A DNA stretch of 64,000 nt from Scortum barcoo. Lineage: Eukaryota > Chordata > Actinopteri > Centrarchiformes > Terapontidae. Location: assembly GCA_023238725.1 (NCBI GenBank), contig CM041550.1:3729044-3793043 (forward strand), in the 5' to 3' direction. Each line of letters begins with the position of its first letter. The stretch's first letter is position 1. Below the pieces are notes generated by a model that saw nothing but the letters and a program-made list of their open reading frames with translations, ran no database searches and had not been told where the DNA came from. Of this stretch, positions 33,900 to 45,100 are shown in pieces. A program made the translations under genes and the position numbers.

Positions 33900-36800
33900 G
33901 GTCTGTCCTCTGAACAGCTCCTCTGAGATTCATCATTACTTTATTGTGATTACGTGTTTCAGTGAGTCTTTATTCAAACAGTCCTCATCCATGGTGTTTC
34001 TTTCACACTTACATGAACCATAAATGTATTTTTCGTTGCACCATTTTCTTCTTTAGTTTCATGAATATAGAGCCTATTATTTATTGAATGTGTAACCAAG
34101 TATATTTCTGCTGCTGCTGCAACTAAACATCAGTTTCATTATGGATTCATCTGCATTATTTTCTTGATTAATTGTAAAAATTATGAAAATAACAGTGACA
34201 CCTTCACAACACTTGTTTTGTCCAACCAACAAAGGAAAAATAGTATTATTTTGTTCCACATGATAGTAACTTGCATTTACAAATAATTATCTTGTTTGCA
34301 TAAAATACAAAATCTTTCAGGACCTTGAAGGCCCCATAATTTAACCATTTAAAAAGAGGCATTTTGAACAGAGAGCACTTTCAAGTACATTTGCTGGTTA
34401 CATACTTTTACTTAAGTAGAAGTCTGAATTCAGGACTTTTAATTTTTTACACTGCAATATTGTTATTTTTATTTAAGTTATGTATCTGAGTATCTGAGAC
34501 CTTAATTCTGACCATGATTTATGCCAGCGGTGATGCTTCAGCCAAATGTTTGTCTCAGGTTATTGGTAGAATAAACACAGGTTGACAGGTGATAAATATC
34601 ATTGCATCAGTAAGACGGTCTTTAATTAAAGTGCAGGATTTCCTGAAACCACAGTAAACAGCAGGTGGCGATCCTCCAGCAACACAACACCCAGGAAAAA
34701 CAAGAAGAAGAAGTTCTGCACTCAGGATCAGGTGTGATCTCTACAGGAAGGAGGCTGCTGGGTGACTGAAAGCTTAAAACACTTTTTTATGTGTTTTTTG
34801 AGTATCTGTCAGTATGTTGAGGTGATGTTCATGGTGGATTGAACCTGCAGACACAGTGAAGTTTTCAAGTTCGTCAAATGTTCCTCACATCAACCAGGTG
34901 AGTCAGTTTGATTCAAACATCTGGTGGTCGCTCTGATTGTTTTCTGCTTTTCTGAAGTTTGAGTTGAATATTTAGTTAAGTTGCATTTCAGGGTTCTGTT
35001 CAAATTCAAGTAAAAGTCCATGTCATCAGGATTTAAGTAAAAGTTCAAACGTGCCCTTTAAACAGGAGTATGGGCTGAATGGTCCTGGATATAGTTTTAT
35101 AATATTTTCACATTATTATTATTATTACTGATGCTGCATATTAATGGGAGGTAATTGGAGGTGAAACACATTTAATTTATATGATGTTAAAAAGTTTCAT
35201 CAGCAGCTCAGTATCATTTCACAAACTGACCACGTTTTGGTTATTAAATCTTGATCTAATGTGAAAACAAGTAACTTAAGTTAAATGTTGTGAAATACAA
35301 ATATTTCCCTCCTTAAAACTGTACTTAACGACAGTACTTGAGTAAATGTACTTATCTACTTTCTGCTACTGCACTTGCTGATGGATTACCATAAAATGTG
35401 ACACCGTCAGGATGAACTGTAACCAATTGATGGACAGTTTTTATTTAGCACCATCATTCGGTCAAAATGAGTTTGGTTTATGATCACTTCCTGTTGTGTG
35501 ACATCAGTCTCAGCTGTGCATTGCAGATTTCATGTTAACATGCAGGACTAAGATCAAATCAGTTAATTATTTAATTGATTAGGTCATTGACAGAGAAACA
35601 TTTATCAAAATTGTTGCTGGTTCTCATCATTTGTTCAGCAGAAAATGCAAAAAGTTCCAGTTTCTCATATGTGAAAAACTTCTGTTTTATTTGTGCTCTG
35701 TGACAATAAACTGAGCATCTTTGGGTTTCACAAAGTTGTTCAGACAAACTAATTTGCAGACGGCCCCTTGGTTTTTAATATTTCATTAAGCAGCAAATCG
35801 TCACATTTGAGAAGCTGGATTATATCCAGTATGTGAGTGGTTGGTGTCAGTCTTTCCAGAAACACCTGTTACCTTTCTACCTGTCCAGGACTCTTTAAAG
35901 TCTCTGAGACTGAGACTCTGCGGCTCCGTCTGTCGTCCTCCTGTGTGTTCGTCCACAATACTGAGCTTCCTGTGTTTTGTGTTTCTGGTCCACTTGGTTG
36001 TCTTACTGTCTTTGTTTCTGTCAGCTCAGGAAGGGCAAGCCTTGATGTGATGTGCTTTGGCATTTTGTAGTGTAAAAAACTCATAAACCTGTAGTTAAAG
36101 GCATTTGGCATTTCACCTTTTAAGTTTTGTTTTCGCAACATCATGAATTTTAGTTGCTCAGTGGTCATGAGTCGGTCAGTTGTTCCTTGTGTGGTGCTCG
36201 AATATTTCAGAGTAGGATTCAAATTCTTGCTCTTAAACAGGCAAAAATATAAGTAAAACAAAATCACACATTTAAAAAGAATATCTGTTTTCAGTCACAG
36301 TTTTCAGACCATTTAAATTACTTGAAGGCCAAGGACATGATAGACTCAACTTCTTTTGTTGTTAATATAAAAGCAGTAATACTTTCATATTCTCCAAGAA
36401 TGGAGCATGTTGACTAGTGTGGCTGTTTTGGTTTAACATGATGTCTAAGTACCTGCATGTGTCATCAGACATCAACAAAACCTTAATACGACTCAAACAA
36501 ACAGCGTGATGCTGCACATCTGTCCAACCCAACAACATTATCTAAAAAACCATCGTGCACTATTTCAATCCCCCCAATGTCTGAAAACAATCAAATTAGA
36601 CTCATGTAACATCTCTGGAATCAGTTTGACTCATTTTTTTTTTCATTTATTTTAAATGCAACAGCAGGTTTGACACCACTCACAGCCATTTTGCTCTGCT
36701 GGGTGTCCTTGAGCGAAACATTTCCAGACATTGATCAGTTTTAAACTGTATGTTGTTCTCGAGTGTCACTGAACTCCACCATGGTGTCGGCCTAGTGATT

Positions 36801-39100
36801 ATTTTCCTGCAGGGCAGTGGGCATAGGAAGTACTTCTCTTGATTGAATTTACCCCTCCAGCATCACAAAACAGACAGATTTGATGTAGAAACGAATCGAA
36901 ATCATTGTGTAATCATGATTATACATTCAAATTAAATCAATACTTCAAAAAACATAAACAATTGCACATTAAAAATCAAAAGTGGGGCAGTTTTCACATT
37001 TTTGGCATTTGTGCTGTTGCACTGGTGGTGACATGTCATGCAGAAAACTTGAATCAGGTGACTGAAAGGATGATTAAAAACAGGAAGGTAGAAACAGACC
37101 TAAGTTCAGCTGCATATACTACGAACAATATAAAAGACTATAACCAGAAAATGTATTTAGAAAGCCTTTATCAGCTGATCTGGACACAGTTTTTCCTTTT
37201 TAAAATGGCGGACCATGTTTCTGTAACTACGAGTGTTGAAGGATGTTTGGGTGGAGCTGCAGACGAGCTAACTATTGAACTAACTGGGTTTCTCCAGCTG
37301 CTATCTAATCTGGTGTCACCCCACTGAAAATACTACTGTGACTACCTAACTGACTAACAACATATTTTTCAAACATGTTGCCAAAAAACCAGAATCATAT
37401 CGGTCTGAAACCATCTTCTGACCTCTTGGCTAATTAGGTAGCTAATCCCCAAAGTGACTCAAGGTGTATCCATTATGCATCTTTCTCTAAGTGCCACTGC
37501 TTTTAGTGCCTCCTGGCACCGGCTTCTTTTTTCCTTTTAAGAGCCCTCTTCCTTTGTTGTATGGAAATCTCCAAGCACTTAAGGTTATGTCATGTCAGCG
37601 GTGAAAAATCAGCCTCACAACTCCCCAGAGCCCAGCTGGACATTTTTAAAATGATCATTTTGTTCAAACAAGAGTCCAAAACTCAAATATCATCAGTGAA
37701 AAACCCAGTAAACATTAAAATGAGATTCTGCAAGCAGTCAGTGTTTAACACTTTTGCTTAAAATCACAACTTAAATACTTGTTGTATTGACAATCTACCA
37801 ATCAGTTAATCAACTAATCATTTGAATCAACATATCTGCTCAAAATCTGGTTTGAAATTTGGCGAGAAAAAAAAATATATAAAGAGGCTCAGTGTTTGTC
37901 AGTCATTCATTACATTTCTGATTCACAGTGGAGGAGGGCGGAGTTTAAAGTTACAACAACAAAGAATTATTGTTTACAACAGCAGACGGAGGCAAAACAC
38001 AGAAATGACCCCGAATAGAAGAAGAATTACAACTGAATATAGGAGACCTCATGAGGGTTGCAACCATAAAGAGACGTCTGTAAATGGGAACTACTGTCTG
38101 CCATAGTGTCTTTTTATAATACTGCCACTGGGGGGCGCTGTAGTAAAATGTAGTGCAGTAGTGTTAGTTAACCATATATCAGAAAGCTAATGTTGGACTT
38201 CACAGAGGTCACAGTCGAGGGTTTCTGCGGGATTATGATGTTTCCACACCTGTGAGCAGTTTGAGCATTTGGTTTTTCAGGCACTTGTTCCCAGGACGTC
38301 CCAGGGGCTTCTCTGATCACTTCACACACACACACCCTTTAATGACTAACTAGCAAAGTGATTGACCAGTTGTTAGGATGACAAACAAGTGACTGATTTA
38401 TTAACTAGCAAACTGATGATCACCTTATTTTTCAGACAGAGTTCACTGCGTGCTGACAGAGTCTTGGTCTACTGGCTATTAAACATCTACCTAACTGACT
38501 AAGTGCAAAGCTGATTTAGTGATGAATGAACAGATGAGTCTGTTTGTTCTTCAGTCTGCAACCAAAATGTGTCCAAACTTTTTTTTTGCTGTTTCTGACT
38601 GACTTGCTAAGACTGAGCTCAGATTAAAAGGACTTCTAAAACTCAAAATTGATCGATATTAACAAATTAATTAATCAAAACAAATCAAAACAGGTCTTAA
38701 CGTGTCCTGATGGCCTGTAACACATTTAACTTTACAGAAGGAAGGGAAGGAACAACCAGTGTACACTTCCCTGTGTAATAATTAGAATAAAATTGTGTGA
38801 TGCAATTTGATTTAAAAAATACTCATACGCCCGTAATCTGAGCTCAGCCTTAGTGGCTGATTCTCTTGCTGACTTACAAGAAGTATTTGTTCAATCAGTG
38901 TACATTTAAGTGTTAAGTTTTATCCCTTGGGAGTCTCCAACTAATCAGCCATGAAGCTCTAAATTCAAAGAAATGTGATCCGATGAAATGATCCAAATAT
39001 ATAAACTCAGTAAAACTAGCTGTGTGCTAGTTTGATAACCCAGATCAACACTTTTTTGTTGGAGAATACAGACCCACGTCCAGCCAAACTCATTCTCTTT
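33900..39100. other. Intergenic region between colq-like and raph1
   Basis: Five kilobases without a recognised gene. Two diverged copies of the teleost 'ggacttttaa' type repeat lie at about 34,395-34,500 and 35,320-35,375. An exon-like segment with a good donor is at about 34,660-34,902. Open frames near 35,840-36,060 lack an ATG. The remainder is AT-rich unique-looking sequence. Confidence 0.5.
34395..34500 (+). repeat. Second copy of the teleost 'ggacttttaa' repeat
   Basis: It reads 'tacttttacttaagtagaag', then 'ttcaggacttttaattt', then 'aagttatgtatctgagtatc'. The same order and strand is seen at 780-890. It is a decayed element of the same family. Confidence 0.5.
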
Positions 39101-39755
39101 GACACGTCTTAAAAACGTAAAATAATTATAATAACAATATCTTTCCAGTATTAAATAATCTTATATAAAAACACACACAAAAAAGTTTGAAATAAATGGC
39201 AATGCTCCCACCCCCTTAGTTCACAACATACATTTCTATACACATCATCCCACTTCCACATCTCTTGTTCCTTCCATTAATCCCTTGTTCCTTTCATCGG
39301 TAACGCTACTTCCATTGCCACGGCTCCATGCAGTACCAGTTATTTTGCAGCAAATAGTCTGTTGCTGTTGTCGTTCAAGTCTAGTCTTTTGTATATTTCA
39401 ATGCAAAGCTGCACAGACATTGTGAAAAAAGCTTGTTAGGTGATTCTTCTGGCTTGCTTGTATACAGATATATATATATACATATATATATTTTTACTCA
39501 TGTCATTGGATTAAACATGTATTGGTAATGATAGTAATAATGAGGATGAGAGTAATAATGAGGATAATAGGAACAATCATAATCTGAGATTAAGAGTAGG
39601 AAAAACAGCTTGCTACTTGCTCGGAATCCAAGGATGGATGGTTTAGGATGAGGAGAGACGGACAAGTCAAGACAGACATTGATTATTTCTTCTCTGCAGG
39701 AACGATGAGACCTAAGTAGTTCAGTTCTTTAGGCTCCGCCCAGCGTCCTTGCTCC
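39100..39755 (-). other. raph1: Probable raph1 3' UTR
   Basis: The sequence after the stop codon on the minus strand is AT-rich with TA repeats at about 39,468-39,491. No canonical AATAAA on this strand was found close by. One lies at 38,397-38,402 (TTTATT on the plus strand). The true 3' end is not defined. Confidence 0.35.
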
Positions 39756-42142
39756 CTACCACTCACTGGTCAGTTTGGTGCTTTGGTCCCGTTTGGGAGG
39801 AGCGGGAGGCGGGCCTCGCCGCAGCGTTGCATAGCCTGAGATGTTGGCATGTTTGGTGGAGTGGGAGTGTGCGTGGTGGCGGGACAAAGTCTGGGAGTGT
39901 CCTCGGACGCCCTGCTGCTGCTGCTGCAGGAGCTCGGGAGGAGGAGGCGGGAGGAGCGCCATGTCGTCCATGGTGCCCACGGGCTCCATCCTAGAGGAGG
40001 AGATGAGGTGGGAAGAAGTGAGTGAGCCATGGCGGGACACTGACTTCCTCTTAAGGGTGCGGTTGAGGTCTTCCAGGAAGAGAGGCTTCAGTGCCAGGGA
40101 GCTCGGCCCGGCAGATTTCGGGGAGGTGGGGGGGACAGGAGAGGAGGAGGAAGAATAAGAGGACAAGGAGGGAGGAGGCGTCTGAGACATGGGAGGTGGT
40201 GAGAGGGGCATTGAATGTGTAGTGTCATACTGTGTGGTGTTGCTGGTCCGCCGGTTCAGTGTCGGAGGGGGGACCGCCCCCTTTTTCAGTGAGCCTTGTT
40301 TCCATGATGATGATGACAAGGAAGAGGTTGGCAGCTGTTGAGGTGGCTGCATTTGAGGCTGGGGGTTCACCACGGCAACCTTTGGGGGGTGATGGAACTC
40401 TGATGGGTGGGGAGGAGGAGGGAAAAGCTCAGAGTCACTGGGGGGAGGCGGGAAGTAGTCAGGTGATGACTCAAGGTGAGGAGGATGGACGGGGGGCGGT
40501 GGGGGAGGAGGCGATGGGAACTCAGAGGGCTGATGGTGCTGGCCCGTCTGCAGCCCCTGGAGCGCCAATGGGAGGTTTGCCAAGTTCAGCTTCCCCGGTT
40601 TTGGGAGCGGAGCAGGAAGTGTAGAGGATTCTTTCGAAGGAGATCCAGTCACCGATGAGGAGCTGGACGAGGTACCCGTTTGAGGAGCTTGGCCAAATTT
40701 GCTGACAAGGCTCTCCACCTTCTTCGGCCTCTCCTCCTGGGTCTCGCCCGATGAGCTGGACCTGATGGAGGAGGCTCTCTGCGGAGCTGGTGGAGGGCCC
40801 CGCTTGGTGGATCCCGTAGACGAGGTGGAAGGCGACTTCTTAATGGGGGAGCCCGTCTTGGAGGCGGAGGCAGAAGAGGGAGGGGGAGGGAATTCTCCTA
40901 GGGAGCTGTCAGGAGGAGGTGGCGGGAACTCTGGGGACTGTGGAGCCACAACTCCTCCTGGCTGCCACTTTGGTTTGGCCTTGACCGCCGGAGGAGACTG
41001 AGGAGCATTGAACTTGGATCCTTCCATGGAGTTAGAGGCAGGCAGAGAGGAAGGAGCAGAGTTTCCTGGGAACTGATTGACAATCTGCTTGACCAAAGAG
41101 GAGGTAGCGGCCGCGATAGAGACAGATGAAGAGGAAGAAGAAGGAGAGAGGGCAAGGTTTTTGGAGGAGAGGCTGTGCTGCTTTGGCAGAGTGGGAGGTG
41201 GCTGATTTGGGGAATGTCCTGTTGAGAAGCTTTGCTGCTTTTTAACTGGCCCGTGGCTGCTTTGGGGCTGAGTTGGGGACACAGGTGAGAGGGCGATTGG
41301 AAGAGACGACGGACCCGAAGGTTTGGGAGCAGTTTGAGGGGGAAAACCACCAGTGAAGGTCTTGGGAGGCGCAGGAGGGGGCGCATTGGGCGACAGAGGC
41401 CGTAGAACTTGTAGGGAGGTAGGAGGAGAAAGTTCAGGTGGAGGAACGGGAGGAGAATTATCCTCAGCCAATGCCGGGTTGAAGTCGTACACCATGTTGG
41501 GAAACTTCTGGGACAGGAACTGCTGGAGGCCACTGTTGGAGAGCTGAGGGCAGGAATAGGGAGGATGGGCTCTGGAGGGGGTGGCGGAGGCAACCCATTG
41601 GCCTCAATGCTCTCCGGTGGAGGAGGTGGGAGGTAGGAGGGCTCCTGCAGCTCCTCCTCCAGCGGGGGTGGCGGTGGAAGAGCCGAGGGGCTTGGGGGAC
41701 CATATTTCAGTGCGGCCATGGCTGATCCAGGCGCCGGTGCTGTTGGGGGAGGAGGAGGGGGAGGAGATGGTGGTAGTGGAGGGGAGGTGCTGTAAGCAGC
41801 TGGGAGGGTGTTGTAGTTGGATTTGGCGGATTGGATGGGGATGCCAGGCTGGGCAGCTCCCGCCGGCTGTGTCCTGGACTGGTTCTGGTTCTGCAGGCGA
41901 GCCAATGTGCTGTACTTGATGTATGAGGAGGTAGGTGCTGGCTGATGGGCCACACTTGCGACGGGGGGAGGCGGCGGTGGAGGAGGCGAGGGCGGTGACG
42001 GGGAGGAGTCGTCAGATGGGATGAGGCCATCGGTGTAGCTGGACCTGGAGGGTGGGGTCTGAGGCTGAGAGAGGGGGGGCTGAGGGGAGAGGGAAGGTAT
42101 CTGGACAGGGATAGGTCTACTGATAGGGTCGATCTTCATCAT
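39756..42142 (-). CDS. raph1: raph1 last coding exon: proline-rich Ena/VASP-binding tail
   Basis: The exon starts MMKIDPISRPIPVQIPSLSP after a good acceptor and ends at the stop codon 39,756-39,758. It carries several EVH1-ligand cores (EFPPPPPDS, EFPPPPSS, YFPPPPSD, LFPPPPHP), many Pro runs that could bind SH3 domains or profilin, and conserved AVKAKPKWQPG, SLVSKF, PKPGKLNLANLP, KVAVVNPQPQ and FLEDLNRTLKRKS. Length is 2,387 bases, one short of a multiple of three. The frame changes at about 41,545: NGLPPPPPPEPILPIP upstream is in one frame and LSNSGLQQFLSQKFPNMVYD downstream in the next. One base is missing or two extra. A sequence error is the likeliest cause. Confidence 0.88.
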
Positions 42143-45100
42143 CTGGAGAGAAAAATGGAAAGTAAGGAGGAGAAGAAGATGAAGAGACAAGAGAAAAGGG
42201 GTGGATGAGGAGGGAGAAAGGGAGACAAAATTAACAAACAACTCTAGAAATTGTTCCTGAAACCAAACAATTCAAGACAAGATGCAAGAAATCAAACAGC
42301 AAACCAGTGCAGTCCAAACTAGGTTACATAGGTTGTAAACTGGATGACATCAACCTGGTTTCCAAACATGTCTAACCATTTATAAGGTGCACAGTGACTA
42401 TTGTTGTTTTATTATTTGCTGGTTAGGACATTCATCACGCCAAGAAGGTTAAAAACAAATCTACAGTTTAGCTGCAGCCATTTAAACAGAGATACAGTAC
42501 ACCTGAGAGACTGAGAGTCAAGTTCACCTTAAACTTTTTATGATATGAAATAAACCATCACATTTATCCATTATGTACAACAAAATTATTATTTTTTTTT
42601 TTTAATGTGCTGCTGGTTACTGATCTTCTGATCATCCTCATTTTAATCTGAATCCTCAGTAGTTGTAATTATCCACCAAAAGTAAAACACAACACCAGAA
42701 ATACAGATTGGTGGAGTTTAATGTATATGAAAATACCTGTAACAATATCTCTTGTAAATCTTTTTTCCGATGAATGCTTTATGAATTAATATCTACTCAA
42801 ATTGTTTGAGGCTGTCATCTGAAATTACTTTTCAACAACATAAAACTAAAAATTAGAATGACTGCCAGATCTAACAAATCAAGTATATTCCTGGTTAGAC
42901 ATCTTTAAATTGATAAAAGCGTTCTGATGCAAACCTAAAATTTCAATTTGTTTCTTACATTCTGCAGAGTGACACACAAATGCTCAGCTACTTAATGTAA
43001 TGTTAATGTTAGTCTACGATTTCAGAGGAGTGTGGCGAGAAACTGCTTGAAACTCAGGTCACCCGACACAAACTCTGTGTTTTAAAGGCTGCAGCCAAAC
43101 TGTTTACATGCCCATTACATCACTTCCTGTCTAACCTCCACTCCCTCCTCCTCCTGCACAAAGAGGAACTGGCATACGTCCCTTCACCTTAGATCGCTGG
43201 CAGGGAAGCAGAAGGGAAATATGGGAAATGTAGTCCACAAGTAAACAGGACAATAACAGGAAAAGGAGAGGACAGAGTGTGTAGTGTTTTTTTTTTTAAG
43301 TGTGTGTGTGTTCACACCTCTCCTTGCGTCCCTCTCCTCCAGGCATCGGAAAAGATGGAGCTGACGACACTCTGGGAGCGGGTGTGGCCTGATGATGTCA
43401 TCTCTGAAACGCCACTGTCTGATTGGCTGGAGTGGTTGGACTGGGACTCTGAAGTGTGAACAAGAAAGCAAGAGTAAGTTTTGTTTAACACTTCTGACTG
43501 ATAATGATGCTTAAGTTACTTATATTTTTGCATAATTTATAGAAAACACTTGGACTCGTCACTCAGACCTGGAAGGCTGGAGGAGCTGGATCCTGACTTG
43601 ATGGAGGAAGAAGAGAGGGAGGACCAATCATAGGCTGCCTCTGTCCTTCTCATTGCCTCCTGAAAGTTGATGTACAGCTGCTTCCCATACTGACAAAAGG
43701 ATGGACAGACAGCAGGTATTAGCAGATACACAACTAGCACAACTTGGAGACTGTTAGGCCCAACTCCAGTCTGACTTACACACCCTCCCACTCTGTGATG
43801 GAGTGTCCGACTGTATGTGAGGAGTCAAACTGTGGAGGGGTTTGTTATTTAAGGAGAGGGGTATAAATATACCAGCTATTTCTGGGGTGCCCTCGTCTTT
43901 CTCAGATGGAAACAGGAAATGGTATTAGAATTAATTAAGTATTTATCTAAGAGATCATCTCGAACAAAGATGTAGGTTTGTGGTCAATGACCATGATACA
44001 CATTACATTTATGGCATGATATGCTTATGAAAGGAAAAATGATTAATTATTAGTTATTTTGTTGAATATTTTTAGTTTGTTAAACTAAGACTAATTAGTT
44101 TTGGATGACACTAAATGTGGCGGCCCCTCCATGGGAACTGAGAGAGTGAGTAAGGGGAGGGTGCAAGAGTACGACCGGAGTTGGACCTTCAGTGTTTGAA
44201 TCTACAGAATCACATGTTTCAGCAACAATCACGTGTTTCCTGACGACTTCTCACCTTGGCGATCCGAATACTGTTGACCCACTGTTGGAGGGTTCTGACA
44301 TCGTCACAGCAGAGGTACTTGATGTACTGAGACTTCTTCTGGATCTGACCGTGCTACAAACACACACACACACACAGTATTACTCTTTTTTTCTCTAGTA
44401 GCGTTATAACTGCTACTTTTAGAATTACCACTTGTACTATTACTTCACTTTTGCTGCTACACATTCTGGAAATACTAACTTAGACAGATTGATTGTGAAA
44501 AATTCAAATCAAACCTCCCCACTACTTTTCTTTTAAAATAATGGTGTCATTATTCTGTCACACCACTAGGTGGCACTGCAAGATTATAACATCACATAAC
44601 AGACTGTAGTGATTTATCAAACCTCCTCACTCCACAGTATAAGTGTGTGTAGTATCTGTATGTGTGTGAGTGTACCTTCAGCACCATGCAGTAGTCTGTA
44701 GGAGCTTTGTACTTGCTCTTGTAGTCCTGACCGTGGTAGACATTAACGTGATCCAACTGGAGAAAACACACCAGGTCTCTGGATGCCTGCGCAGCACACA
44801 CACACACACACACATTCAGTATCAGGCATTCTTTTTTTCAGCTTTACAATAAAACATCATTACTGCTGAACAAAAGACTTGTTTTCTCCACACACACACA
44901 CACACACACACACACCTTGGCCTTTCCCTTTGGGACATAATAGATGCCAGAAGCTCTCAGCAGGAAGTAGCGTTTCTTCCACGACTTCTTCCCGTCTTCT
45001 TTCAGCCACAAAACTCCCTCCATCTCAGGCACGGACACCGAGCTGCCACCGAAACACTCCTGACACACACACACACAGAGACAAATAACATTTATTGTTG

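Noticed and set aside
35837..36070. Two overlapping open frames, one with a hydrophobic stretch (ILSFLCFVFLVHLVVLLSLF) resembling a membrane anchor.
   Set aside because: Neither begins with ATG (GTG and TTG), no homologue is recognised, no partner exons were found, and T-rich sequence often reads as hydrophobic.
41541..41600. A micro-intron of about 51 bases as an explanation for the raph1 frame change.
   Set aside because: The donor (gttgcc) is poor, the length is below usual vertebrate introns, and the sequence reads as conserved proline-rich coding. A one-base error is simpler.
39749..41919. Plus-strand frames opposite the last raph1 exon (up to 130 residues).
   Set aside because: They are antisense shadows of the GC-rich proline-coding exon, full of Gly/Glu/Arg runs.
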